Below, one piece after another: positions 35,108 through 43,613 of a stretch of DNA of 64,000 nucleotides. A model generated the notes under the pieces. That model worked only from the letters and a program-made list of their open reading frames with translations, did not search any database and had not been told where the DNA came from. The DNA lies in the NCBI RefSeq assembly GCF_039538765.1, contig NZ_BAABCJ010000001.1, positions 124,001 to 188,000 of the forward strand. The letters are read 5' to 3'. Each line of letters starts with the position of its first letter. Within the stretch, counting starts at the first letter, position 1. Both the position numbers and the translations under genes were made by a program. Source of the stretch: Zhihengliuella alba. GTDB lineage: Bacteria; Actinomycetota; Actinomycetes; Actinomycetales; Micrococcaceae.

Positions 35108-36289
35108 ATGAAGCTCCTTCACACCTCGGACTGGCATCTGGGTCGTTCCTTCCACGAGGAGGACATGCTCCCCGCCCAGCGCGACTTCGTCGACCAGCTC
35201 GTGGAGCTCGTGCGGGCGGAGGGAATCGACGTCGTCCTGATCGCGGGGGACGTCTACGACCAGGCGATGCCCCGGGTCGACGTCATTCGGCTCTTCGACG
35301 ACGCGCTGGTGCGGCTGCGCCAGGCTGGTGCCGAGATCGTGGTGACCAGCGGCAACCACGACTCCGCGGTCCGCCTCGGCGCAGGGTCGTCGTTCATGGC
35401 ATTCGGGGGAGTCCACGTGCGCACGGACGTCGCGCGCGCGTGGGAGCCCGTGGTCCTCCACGCCGAGGACCACCAGGTGGCGGTCTACCCCGTCCCCTAT
35501 CTCGAGCCGCGGCTGGTGCGCGAGGCGCTGGGTGTCTCCGCGCCAGGCCACACCCCCGTTACGGCGGAGGTCCTCGAACGGGCCTGGGCCGACCTCGAGC
35601 GCCGGCGCGAGCACGCGGAGGGCCCCGTCGTCGGGATCGTCATGGCTCACGTCTTCGCGGCCGGAGGCTCGGGTTCCGAGAGCGAGCGACCGCTGAGCAT
35701 CGGCGGGGTCGACGTGGTGCCCACCGCACTGTTCGAGCGGTTCGACTACGCGGCGCTCGGCCACCTGCATGGTCGGCAGGAGCTGGCTCCCACCGTCCGC
35801 TACTCCGGATCGCCCCTGCACTACTCCTTCTCCGAGGCGGGCCACATCAAGGGTGCCTGGATGCTCACCACCGGGGACGACCGTCCCGCCGACGTCTCGG
35901 CGCCCGTAGCGGCCGAGCGCGTGGACTGGCGGGCCCACCGGCTGCTTCGCCGGCTCCAGGGCCCCCTGGACGAATTGCTGGAGGCCGAGGAGTACTCCGA
36001 TGCGGAGGAGGCCTACTGCCAGATCACGCTGACCGATCCGGAGCGCCCACCCCGGGCGCTGTCGCGGCTCAAGGAGCGGTTCCCGCACGTGCTCCAGCTG
36101 GTGTTCGCCCCGACGGGCCCCGCGGCCTGGCCATCGACGTACGCGCAGCGCGTCGGGCGTGGTCGGCCGCCGCTCGATGTCTCCGCCGACTTCCTGGCCC
36201 ACGTGCGGCAGCGAACGGCCAGCGCGTCGGAGCGGCAGGAACTGGAGCGGCTCATCGAGGCGGCCGCGATCGAGGAGGCGACGGCTTGA
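35108..36289 (+). CDS. sbcD: Exonuclease SbcD (Mre11 homologue)
   Basis: SbcD is the manganese-dependent nuclease of the SbcCD complex that opens DNA hairpins and processes ends. The 393-residue protein has the metallophosphatase motifs HTSDWHLGR (D8, H10), LIAGDVYDQAM, TSGNHDSA, MAHVFAAGG and ALGHLHGRQ. The C-terminal 120 residues form the capping and SbcC-binding part. Its stop TGA overlaps the TTG start of sbcC. Confidence 0.96.
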   Translation: MKLLHTSDWHLGRSFHEEDMLPAQRDFVDQLVELVRAEGIDVVLIAGDVYDQAMPRVDVIRLFDDALVRLRQAGAEIVVTSGNHDSAVRLGAGSSFMAFGGVHVRTDVARAWEPVVLHAEDHQVAVYPVPYLEPRLVREALGVSAPGHTPVTAEVLERAWADLERRREHAEGPVVGIVMAHVFAAGGSGSESERPLSIGGVDVVPTALFERFDYAALGHLHGRQELAPTVRYSGSPLHYSFSEAGHIKGAWMLTTGDDRPADVSAPVAAERVDWRAHRLLRRLQGPLDELLEAEEYSDAEEAYCQITLTDPERPPRALSRLKERFPHVLQLVFAPTGPAAWPSTYAQRVGRGRPPLDVSADFLAHVRQRTASASERQELERLIEAAAIEEATA

Positions 36290-39200
36290 GGATTCACCGC
36301 GTCGTCATCCAGGCCTTCGGGCCGTTCAAGGACCGGGAGGACATCGACTTCGACGCGCTCTCCGCAGGGGGGCTCTTCCTGCTCAACGGCGACACCGGCG
36401 CGGGCAAGACCACCGTGCTGGACGCGATCTGCTATGCGCTCTACGGATCTCTCCCCGGGGCCCGGCAGAAGGCGCGGACCCTGCGGAGCGCCTATGCGGA
36501 CGACGCGACGCCTCCGCAGGTGCTCTGCGAGTTCAGTGTCGGAGGACGCCGGTTCGAGGCCATGAGGTCGCCCGCCTGGGACCGGCCGAAGGCACGCGGA
36601 ACCGGGACCACGCGCCAGCAGGCCCAGAGCTCGCTCCGGGAGCTCGTGGAGGGGGAGTGGACGGCGCTCTCCGCGCGGAACGACGAGGTCGGGCAGCTGA
36701 TCCAGGGGCTCGTCCACCTCGGCCGCGAGGAGTTCACGCGGGTCGCCATGCTGCCCCAGGGGGAGTTCGCGACCTTCCTCCGGGCCGAGGACAAGGACCG
36801 CGCCGAATTGCTGCAGAAGCTCTTCGACGTCACGACCTACCAGCGGGTCGAGGAGCTGCTCGCCGAACGACGCCGGGAGCTCGCCCGCCGCGCCGAGACC
36901 GCCGAGCGCACCAAGCGGACCCTCACAGCCCGCGTGGTCCGCGACGCGGCCGAGAACCTGCTGGAACCGGACACGGACGAGCAGCCTGGCCACGGCATCG
37001 CGGACCCCGGCACGGCTGAGCCGCCCGTCGGGACACTGGCGGAGTGGGACGCTGCGCTCGCGCATCATCCCGATGAAGCGCCGTTGCCCGAGCCCGAGGT
37101 GCTCGCCGGAGTCATCGACAACCTCCTCGAGACCCGCCGACGCGCCGCAGCGGCCCGGGAGGAGGCAGCGCGTCGCTGCGTGGCCGCCGCCCGTGAGCGC
37201 GTGGACGGGATGCGCCGCCGCCGGGACGACGAGGCGCGCCTGATCGAGCTGGAACGAGATCGGGAGCGGCACGAACAGCTCCGGCCGGAGGCGGTGGAGG
37301 CGCGCGAACGGCTGGAACTCCACGAACGCGGGATGCTCGTCGAGCGCGCCGATCGCCGCAATACCGCAGCCCGTACCCGGCTCGCCGAGTCGCATCGAGC
37401 CCTCCAGGAGGCCTCGGACGAGGCGCGCGGGCTCGCCGGACTCGACGAGGTGCTCGCCGCGGCGCATCCGGACGTCGAAGGGCTCGGCCAGGCCTGTCGG
37501 ACGGCCACGGAGCTCGCCTCCCGGCTCGAGGCGCTGCGTGCCCGCGAGGACGAGCTGGCGGATGAGAGACGGACCCACGAGCGGGCTCGTGAACGCCGGC
37601 TCGTGCTCGAGCGCCAGCGGACCGCGACGGCCCAGAGGCTCCGTGCCGAACGGGCGCGCCTCGAGGAGGCCGAGACGGAGCTGGCGGGCCTTCGAGCGTC
37701 CGCCCGGAACCCCGCGGAGCAGGAAGACGCTCTGGCCGCGGCACGCCGCCGACTCCGTGCCGTCGCGGCCCGCGACGAGCTCGCCGTCGAAGTGCGGCAG
37801 CGGACCGGGGAGTGGCTCGAAGCGGAGAAGAAGCTCCTGGGTCTTCGACAGGCCCGGGCCCAGCTCGTGCGCGATCGTCTGGAGCAGTCAGCGGCCGTGC
37901 TCGCCGCGGGACTCGTCGATGGCGAACCCTGCGCCGTGTGCGGCAGCGAGACCCACCCCGCCCCCGCGGCGGGCTCCGGCAACCCGAGCGTCACCGACGC
38001 AGAGCTCGAGGCCGCCGAGGCGGCCGTGGAGTCCGCGCAGCATCGTGAGCGCGAGGCAGCGTCGGCCGAGGCGAAGGCCAAGGAGGAGATGGCCCGGCTC
38101 TCGGCCGAGGCCGGCGAGCTCGACGCCGACGCGGCGTCGGCCGCGGTCGCCGCGGCGGAGACGGCGGCCCGGGAAGCCAGTGAGGCGGCCGCACGGTCCA
38201 CGCGACTCGAGGCCCTGGTGGAGTCCGGCCGGGAGGCCTGCCGCGAACTCGACGCCGAGGATCGGCGCAGCGAGCAGGAGGCCGGCGTGCTGGCCGCCAC
38301 CCTGGAGGAGTCCGCCGCACGGGTCAGTCGGCTCGAGGCCGAGCTCGCCCGCGCCGTGGCACCCGCGGCGACGCTCGCCGAACGGCTGGACGGCGTCCGC
38401 CGGGTCTGCCAGGCGCTGGAGGCTTGGCGCGACGCCGGGCGGGCGGTCGCGCAGCTGACGGACGCTGCGGCCGAGACCGAGCAGGAGCTCGAGGAGGCAT
38501 TGGTCGAGTACGGCTTCCTGCCGCCCGGCGCGCGCGATACCGCAGGCGTCCTCGACACGGACGCCGAGTCCCTGCAGGACGCCTGCCGGTCGGCGGCCCG
38601 TGCCCGGCTGGCCCCCGAGCAGGCCGATGCGCTGCGCCAGCGGGTCCGCGAGCACGACGAGCGGGAGATCCGCCTGCGCACCCTGTCCGAGAGCGAAGCC
38701 GTGGCCCGCGCTCTGGCAGCCCGAGCCTCTGGCGAAGCACTTCCCGGGGAGGACGTGCTGGAAGCCGCAGAAGCGGAGGCGGAGGCCGCAGAGGCGCGAG
38801 GGGCCGAACTGGCGGAGCGTCGGGGGGCCCTGGCCAGTTTCGAGCGGCGCTCCGCAGCCGACCTCGAATCGCTGGTGCGGCTCGTCGGCGATCAGGGCAG
38901 CCTCCTCGAGGAGTACGAGCTGGTCCGCGGGCTCGCGGATACCGTCGCCGGGGCCGGTGAGAACACCCTCAAGATGACGCTGAGCACCTACGTCCTCGCG
39001 GCCCGTCTGGAGGCCGTCGCCGCTGCCGCCACGGAGCGGCTCTCCATCATGACCGGAGGGCGTTTCGAACTGCGGCACAACGACGCGTCCGGCGGTCGCG
39101 GCAAGGGCGGCCTGGGCATCAGCGTGATCGACGAGTGGAACGGGCAGACACGCGAGCCGAGCACGCTCTCCGGCGGGGAGACGTTCATGGCCTCGTTGGC

Positions 39201-39471
39201 GCTCGCCCTGGGTCTGGCCGACGTCATCCAGGCGGAGTCCGGAGGGATCGACATGGAGACCCTCTTCGTGGACGAGGGCTTCGGGACCCTGGATCCGGGA
39301 ACCCTGGAGCTCGTGATGCGCTCGCTCGACGACCTGCGCAGCAGTGGCCGCGTCGTCGGCGTCATCAGTCACGTCCAGGAACTGAAGGACCAGATCGCCA
39401 CGCAGCTCGTGGTCCACAAGCACCGCGAGGGCTCCAGCACCTCTCTGCAGACCGATGCGCTCCCGGTCTGA
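36286..39471 (+). CDS. sbcC: Exonuclease SbcC (Rad50 homologue)
   Basis: The SMC-type ATPase partner of SbcD, 1061 residues. N-terminal Walker A GDTGAGKTTVLDAICYALYG (about residue 31-50), two very long Ala/Glu/Arg-rich coiled coils, the zinc hook CAVCGSETHP with cysteines at about 549 and 552, and the C-terminal ABC half with LSGGETFMASLALALGLAD and Walker B TLFVDEGFGTLD. The start is TTG 36286 within a TTGA overlap with sbcD; the much longer upstream frame is not coding. Ribosomes must re-initiate at that TTG. Confidence 0.95.
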   Translation: MRIHRVVIQAFGPFKDREDIDFDALSAGGLFLLNGDTGAGKTTVLDAICYALYGSLPGARQKARTLRSAYADDATPPQVLCEFSVGGRRFEAMRSPAWDRPKARGTGTTRQQAQSSLRELVEGEWTALSARNDEVGQLIQGLVHLGREEFTRVAMLPQGEFATFLRAEDKDRAELLQKLFDVTTYQRVEELLAERRRELARRAETAERTKRTLTARVVRDAAENLLEPDTDEQPGHGIADPGTAEPPVGTLAEWDAALAHHPDEAPLPEPEVLAGVIDNLLETRRRAAAAREEAARRCVAAARERVDGMRRRRDDEARLIELERDRERHEQLRPEAVEARERLELHERGMLVERADRRNTAARTRLAESHRALQEASDEARGLAGLDEVLAAAHPDVEGLGQACRTATELASRLEALRAREDELADERRTHERARERRLVLERQRTATAQRLRAERARLEEAETELAGLRASARNPAEQEDALAAARRRLRAVAARDELAVEVRQRTGEWLEAEKKLLGLRQARAQLVRDRLEQSAAVLAAGLVDGEPCAVCGSETHPAPAAGSGNPSVTDAELEAAEAAVESAQHREREAASAEAKAKEEMARLSAEAGELDADAASAAVAAAETAAREASEAAARSTRLEALVESGREACRELDAEDRRSEQEAGVLAATLEESAARVSRLEAELARAVAPAATLAERLDGVRRVCQALEAWRDAGRAVAQLTDAAAETEQELEEALVEYGFLPPGARDTAGVLDTDAESLQDACRSAARARLAPEQADALRQRVREHDEREIRLRTLSESEAVARALAARASGEALPGEDVLEAAEAEAEAAEARGAELAERRGALASFERRSAADLESLVRLVGDQGSLLEEYELVRGLADTVAGAGENTLKMTLSTYVLAARLEAVAAAATERLSIMTGGRFELRHNDASGGRGKGGLGISVIDEWNGQTREPSTLSGGETFMASLALALGLADVIQAESGGIDMETLFVDEGFGTLDPGTLELVMRSLDDLRSSGRVVGVISHVQELKDQIATQLVVHKHREGSSTSLQTDALPV

Positions 39472-39489
39472 GTCGAGGGCCCGGACCGG

Positions 39490-40236
39490 TCAGCGCTGGA
39501 CCACGCTGCCCAGGGAGCGCTCGATGGTCCGTGCCGCCTGCGCGACGCGGCCGCCCAGCTCCTCCGCCGGAAGCGGCCCGGTCGCCGTCGGATAGACGAT
39601 CGCGACCGAGGCCGGCAGCTGGCCCGGCACGATCACCGGCGCCGCCACCGACGACACCCCCGGGATGACCTCGTCGTGGCTGGAGGCGAAACCACGGCGG
39701 CGTGCCTCGGCGGCCGCCTCGCGATACGGCTCGTCCGGCATCCGGGCCTCCCACTCCTCCGCGGTGTGGGAGGACTGGATCGCGATGCCCGGGGCGCCGC
39801 GGGTGAACGCGTGCCGCGTCCCGGGACGCTGGATGACGGCCGCGCTGGAGTGGCGAGGCTCGACGGTCACCAGCGTGATGCAGTCCCTGTGGTCCCAGAC
39901 CGCCAGGAACGCGCTGACGCCGAGCTCGTTCGCCAGCTCCGTCAGCTCCGGCAGCGACGCCGACTGGAGGTCCCGCTGCACGCCACGAGCGAGCGCCGCC
40001 AGCCCGGGCGCCAGCTCGACGGCGCCGGACCGGCCGCGGTGCGCCAGATTGTGCTCCTCCAGCGTCCGCAGGATCCGGTAGGCGATCGAACGGTGCAGCC
40101 CGAGCTCAGCGGCCAACTCGGCGATCGTCATCGGACCGGACGCCTCGGCCAGCACCTCCAGCATCCGGAGCCCCCGCGAGAGCGTCTGCGACGCCGGCTT
40201 GCCCGGCGGGGTACTCGTGTCCGTCTCGGAGCTCAT
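39490..40236 (-). CDS. IclR-family transcriptional regulator
   Basis: A 248-residue regulator: winged helix-turn-helix at about 20-80 (QTLSRGLRMLEVLAEA, MTIAELAAELGLHRSIAYRILRTL) and a GAF-like effector domain from 95 to 245. I chose ATG 40236 since AAAGGGATCCGC precedes it; a GTG 54 bases upstream is possible. It converges with sbcC over 18 bp and faces the MFS gene. IclR proteins with such neighbours often sense aromatic acids, and the shared intergenic region carries two PcaR-like boxes. Confidence 0.9.
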   Translation of the reverse strand: MSSETDTSTPPGKPASQTLSRGLRMLEVLAEASGPMTIAELAAELGLHRSIAYRILRTLEEHNLAHRGRSGAVELAPGLAALARGVQRDLQSASLPELTELANELGVSAFLAVWDHRDCITLVTVEPRHSSAAVIQRPGTRHAFTRGAPGIAIQSSHTAEEWEARMPDEPYREAAAEARRRGFASSHDEVIPGVSSVAAPVIVPGQLPASVAIVYPTATGPLPAEELGGRVAQAARTIERSLGSVVQR

Positions 40237-40310
40237 GCGGATCCCTTTCGATGCGCGAGGAGGACGCAACACGCTTGTGCCGTGCGTCACGCAAGTCTAC
40301 GGTGGGTAAC

Positions 40311-40345
40311 GATCCAAAATAGAACTGCTCGTTCGATTATAGAAC
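40311..40345. promoter_or_regulatory. Two direct 15-bp boxes, probable IclR operator
   Basis: GATCCAAAATAGAAC (40311-40325) and GTTCGATTATAGAAC (40331-40345) are spaced exactly 20 bp, two DNA turns, and match at 11 of 15 positions. The second is close to the known PcaR/PcaU box GTTCGATAATCGCAC and contains a perfect TATAAT on the minus strand (40336-40341) that would serve as -10 for the IclR gene. Confidence 0.55.
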
Positions 40346-40461
40346 ATGGACTGCGTCGCCCTGCCCCACTCCTCGCCGGGGCGCAGGGCCCGGGGGTCTC
40401 GAATCCTCGCGAGCTGGCTCTATGTGATTTGGATCGCATTGGTGTAGCATTCAAGCAGTTC

Positions 40462-40477
40462 CCGACCGTTCGGTCGG
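40462..40477. promoter_or_regulatory. TetR-type palindrome before the MFS gene
   Basis: CCGACC, GTTC, GGTCGG form a 16-bp near-perfect palindrome just after a possible -10 TAGCAT (40445-40450). This looks like a TetR-family operator, yet no TetR gene is in the window. Confidence 0.45.
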
Positions 40478-40528
40478 TTGGTAATTCGATCACCGCACCG
40501 CACCGCGTGCCCGAACACTGGAGTTCTC

Positions 40529-41866
40529 ATGGCTTCCGCCACCCTGCACCACGAGTCGAGCCGGAAAGAGGAACGCAAGGTCCTCGCCGGCACCCTCGTG
40601 GGCACCACCATCGAGTGGTACGACTTCTTCATCTACGCTCAGGCCGCCGGCCTCGTGCTCGGCCCGCTCTTCTTCGCGCCGCTCGGTGAGACGGGCGCGC
40701 AGCTCGCCTCCTGGGCCTCCATCGGCATCTCCTTCCTGTTCCGTCCCTTGGGCGCCATCGTCGCCGGCCACCTCGGGGACCGGCTCGGACGCAAGAAGAT
40801 GCTGGTCTTCACCCTCATCATGATGGGCGCCGCCACGGCCCTGATCGGTGTGCTGCCGACGCATGCCCAGATCGGTGCCGGGGCAGCGGTCATGCTGATC
40901 CTCCTGCGCGTCCTCCAGGGCTTCTCCGCCGGTGGCGAATGGGGCGGTGCGGCCCTCATGTCCGTGGAGCACGCGCCCGTCGAGAAGCGCGGCTTCTTCG
41001 GGGCCTACCCGCAGATCGGCGTGCCCTGCGGCATGATCCTGGCGACGTTCACGATGTGGATCCTCACCACGATCATCGGCAACGAGGCCTTCCTCGAGTG
41101 GGGCTGGCGTGTTCCGTTCCTGTTCTCGATCGTCCTGATCGGGATCGGCTACTTCATCCGCCGCGCGGTCGAGGAGTCCCCGATCTTCCTGGAGCTCCAG
41201 GAGCGCAAGAAGGAGTCCTCCGCCCCCTTGGGACGGCTGTTCAAGAAGAATGCCAAGGAGGTCATGCTCTGCGCCCTGATCTTCATCGCCAACAACGCCG
41301 CCGGCTACTTGCTGATCGCGTTCTTCGCGACCTACGTCATCCGTGATCTCGGGATGCCGCGTCCGCAGGTGCTGCTCGCGACGACGCTCGCGTCCTTTGG
41401 CTGGCTGATCTTCACCATGTACGGCGGCATCCTCTCCGACCGGATCGGACGCATCCGGACGTTCCAGATCGGCTATGCCATCGTCGCGGCCTGGGCGATC
41501 CCCATGTGGTTCGTCCTGGACACCGGCAACATCATCGCGTACTTCATCGCGCTGTTCGTCCTGACGATCGGCCTGGGCCTGTCCTACGGCCCCCAGTCGG
41601 CGCTGTACGCGGAGATGTTCCCGGTGGACGTCCGCTACTCCGGCGTCTCGATCGGCTACGCCCTCGGTGCGATCCTCGGCGGCGCGTTCGCCCCGCTGAT
41701 CGCCGAATCGCTGCTGACGCGCACCGGGCAGTCGTGGAGCATCGGCGTCTACATCCTGGCGATCACCATCGTGTCGCTGGTGGCCGTCTCCTTCGTGAAG
41801 GAGACGCGGGGCAAGAACCTCCACGTCGAGGACGTGCACCCGGTTCCCCGGGCCTCCGCCGACTAG
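40529..41866 (+). CDS. MFS transporter, metabolite:H+ symporter family
   Basis: A 445-residue protein with twelve membrane segments. GTTIEWYDFFIYAQAAGLVLG in the first helix and the loop GDRLGRKKMLVFTL after helix 2 mark the MHS branch of the major facilitator superfamily (ShiA, ProP, KgtP relatives), which take up organic acids or betaines with protons. Start ATG 40529 follows CTGGAG. The stop codon TAG lies inside the 6-bp duplication made by the IS, so the gene is unharmed. An IclR regulator and an aromatic-acid operon nearby make an aromatic or dicarboxylic acid the likely substrate, by inference. Confidence 0.88.
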   Translation: MASATLHHESSRKEERKVLAGTLVGTTIEWYDFFIYAQAAGLVLGPLFFAPLGETGAQLASWASIGISFLFRPLGAIVAGHLGDRLGRKKMLVFTLIMMGAATALIGVLPTHAQIGAGAAVMLILLRVLQGFSAGGEWGGAALMSVEHAPVEKRGFFGAYPQIGVPCGMILATFTMWILTTIIGNEAFLEWGWRVPFLFSIVLIGIGYFIRRAVEESPIFLELQERKKESSAPLGRLFKKNAKEVMLCALIFIANNAAGYLLIAFFATYVIRDLGMPRPQVLLATTLASFGWLIFTMYGGILSDRIGRIRTFQIGYAIVAAWAIPMWFVLDTGNIIAYFIALFVLTIGLGLSYGPQSALYAEMFPVDVRYSGVSIGYALGAILGGAFAPLIAESLLTRTGQSWSIGVYILAITIVSLVAVSFVKETRGKNLHVEDVHPVPRASAD

Positions 41867-41867
41867 C
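41862..41867. repeat. Target-site duplication ACTAGC, left copy
   Basis: ACTAGC immediately before the left end of the IS, repeated at 42953-42958. It includes the stop codon of the MFS gene. Confidence 0.85.
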
Positions 41868-41895
41868 TGTACCCGGCCATAGCGTTGGTGACACT
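41868..41895 (+). repeat. IS left inverted repeat
   Basis: Begins TGTACCCGGCC and ends TTGGTGACACT; the last eleven bases are identical to the opposite end. Confidence 0.9.
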
Positions 41896-41914
41896 TCGGG
41901 GCTTGTGATCTAGC

Positions 41915-41967
41915 GAGGCCTCCTGGCTTGATGGAGCTGTCTAGTTCAACCATCGCCAGGAGGCCTC
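41915..41967 (+). promoter_or_regulatory. Hairpin hiding the transposase ribosome binding site
   Basis: GAGGCCTCCTGGC (41915-41927) pairs perfectly over 13 bp with GCCAGGAGGCCTC (41955-41967). The right arm contains the AGGAGG of the transposase (start at 41969). Transcripts entering from outside the element would fold and block translation, as in several IS elements that protect themselves from read-through. Confidence 0.6.
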
Positions 41968-41968
41968 T

Positions 41969-42940
41969 GTGTCCCACGCTAATGCCCGTCTGACCGTTCA
42001 CGGAAGGCGGCTGCTCGTCGCCCGGGTCCTCGACGACCGCCGGCCCGTGTCCCACGTCGCGAAGGAGCTGGGCGTCTCACGGCAGTGCGCGCACCGGTGG
42101 GTCCGCCGTTTCCGGGAAGCAGGCCTGGAAGGGTTGGCGGACCGGAGCAGCCGGCCCCACCGGATGCCAGGGAAGACCAGTCCGGGCCGCGAGCAGGCCG
42201 TGCTCGCGGCCCGGGCACGGCACCGGGTCGGACCCGCCCGGCTCGCCCCGCTGACGGGGGTCCCGGCCCGGACGGTCTCCCGGATCCTGGCCCGGCACCG
42301 GGTGCCGCCGCTGTCGTGGCTGGACCCGGTCACCGGTGCCGTGATCCGTGCCGCCAGGTCCACCGCGCACCGCTACGAGCACTCCGACCCGGGCGACCTC
42401 GTGCATCTGGATGTGAAGAAACTCGGACGCATCCCCGATGGCGGGGGCTGGCGGGCGGACCCGGAGCAGTCACGGGCGAACCACCGCACCGGGCGCGCCG
42501 GGGTGGCTTCGACTACGTCCACGCAGCCGTCGACGACCACACCCGGCTCGCCTACGCCGAGGTCCACACCGATGAGAAAGGGGCGACCGCAGCCGGGTTC
42601 CTGACCCGGGCGGCAGCCTACTTCGCCTCCCACGGCATCGACCGTATCCAGCGAGTCATCACCGACAACGCCTTCGCCTACCGCCACTCGACTGCGTTCA
42701 AGGACGCCGTCGCGGCCCGGGGGGGCACGGCAGAAATTCATCAAACCGCACTGCCCCTGGCAGAACGGCAAGGTCGAGCGCTTCAACCGCACCCTCGCCA
42801 CCGAATGGGCCTACCGGCAGCCCTTTACCAGCAATCAAGCCCGGAGGGATGAACTTGCACCCTGGCTGAAGCACTACAACACTGAACGCATCCACTCGAG
42901 CCACGGCCTCGCCCCAGCAGCCCGAGTGTCACCAACCTGA
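41969..42940 (+). pseudogene. IS481-family transposase, two frameshifts
   Basis: The DDE transposase that would move this element. It starts at GTG 41969 after AGGAGG and begins with helix-turn-helix RPVSHVAKELGVSRQCAHRWVRRFREAG. The catalytic residues are all present: D in DLVHLDVKKLGR, D in RVITDNAFAY and E in GKVERFNRTLATEWAY. But the frame changes near 42497-42507 (one base missing in a G run, compared with the family) and returns at the seven-G run 42719-42725 (one base extra). As written the first frame stops at 42604. Either it is a recently broken gene or there are two homopolymer sequencing errors. Confidence 0.85.
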
Positions 42941-42952
42941 CGGCCGCGTACA
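42925..42952 (-). repeat. IS right inverted repeat
   Basis: Reverse complement of the left end at 23 of 28 positions; it overlaps the last 16 bases of the transposase reading frame. Confidence 0.9.
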
Positions 42953-42958
42953 ACTAGC
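42953..42958. repeat. Target-site duplication ACTAGC, right copy
   Basis: Second copy of ACTAGC directly after the right end of the IS. Confidence 0.85.
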
Positions 42959-43040
42959 GGCCGGCCTCGCCCGAGGTGCAACGCGTGGGAGCGGTGCGGA
43001 CCGATGTCCGCACCGCTTTCGCGTCTTCCGGTGGGGCGGG

Positions 43041-43141
43041 GCCGGACTGTGAAAGGAAGGGGCCGGACTGTGAAAGGAAGGAGCCGGACCGCGAAAGGAA
43101 GGGGCCGCACCGACGAAGGAAGGGCCCGCACCGAGGAAGGG
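43041..43141. repeat. Tandem 21-bp repeats, about five copies
   Basis: The unit GCCGGACTGTGAAAGGAAGG plus one base occurs at 43041, 43062 and 43083, with more changed copies at 43104 and 43125. Purines dominate one strand. No protein start or ribosome binding site supports translation of the repeats, although every frame stays open because 21 is a multiple of three. Confidence 0.8.
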
Positions 43142-43212
43142 TGCGGCAGGCACTGAGGAAGCTCCCCGCTGGAACCCGGCGAAATCCAACGTGCACGGGC
43201 CATGCTGTTGCC

Positions 43213-43605
43213 ATGACGACTATGCCGCGGCGCCTGCCGGCCCTGAGTGCAGCAGTCGCCTTCACCCTCCTCCTCTCGGGGTGCGCCGAGCCGAGCGGGG
43301 CCGGGCAGCCCGTCGGACAGCAGGTGCTCGGCCAGTGGGGTGACGACGAGGCCTCCTCGCCCTGGTTGCGGTTCGACGAGGGCGGCGTCCTCACCGGCTC
43401 GGACGGCTGCAACTGGCTCTCGGGTGAATGGTCGGTCGAGGACGGCCGCATCGAGGCCCCCGCCATCGTCCGCACGGAGATGTGGTGCGAGGACACGACC
43501 CAGTGGCTCGAGGGCCTGCATTCCATGGAGGTGCACGGCGACGAGCTGGTGGTCTTCGATGCCGACGGCGAGCGCCTGGGCTCTCTGCCGCGGGACGGGG
43601 AGTAG
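43213..43605 (+). CDS. META-domain lipoprotein
   Basis: A 130-residue secreted lipoprotein. The signal peptide MTTMPRRLPALSAAVAFTLL ends in the lipobox LLSGC, so Cys25 would carry lipid on the outer face of the membrane. The mature part has the META/HslJ pattern: WLRFDEGGVLTGSDGCNWLS followed by EWSVEDGRI and a second cysteine in EMWCED. The family is linked to stress and antibiotic tolerance, without a known activity. It converges with the phosphoribosyltransferase gene over eight bases. Confidence 0.82.
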   Translation: MTTMPRRLPALSAAVAFTLLLSGCAEPSGAGQPVGQQVLGQWGDDEASSPWLRFDEGGVLTGSDGCNWLSGEWSVEDGRIEAPAIVRTEMWCEDTTQWLEGLHSMEVHGDELVVFDADGERLGSLPRDGE

Positions 43606-43613
43606 CAGCCGGA

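Larger units (their letters stand above)
41868..42952 (+). mobile_element. IS481-family insertion sequence, 1085 bp
   Basis: A complete element bounded by 28-bp inverted repeats that begin with TGT (23 of 28 identical), flanked by a 6-bp duplication ACTAGC, and holding one IS481-type transposase with DDE residues. Subtracting the element restores a continuous sequence in which the MFS stop runs straight into CGGCCGGCC. The intact ends and duplication indicate a fairly recent insertion, although the transposase is frameshifted. Confidence 0.92.

Noticed and set aside
34981..39471. A 1496-residue version of SbcC
   Set aside because: The first 435 residues run through sbcD in the wrong frame; SbcC begins at TTG 36286.
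42085..42852. A separate 255-residue protein inside the IS
   Set aside because: Only its middle part matches the transposase; it is the shifted frame of one broken gene.
43041..43141. CRISPR array next to the IS
   Set aside because: Units are contiguous 21-mers with no spacers and no cas genes nearby.
42976..43212. N-terminal extension of the META lipoprotein across the repeats
   Set aside because: The signal peptide and lipobox place the start at 43213; the extension is the open frame made by 21-bp repeats.
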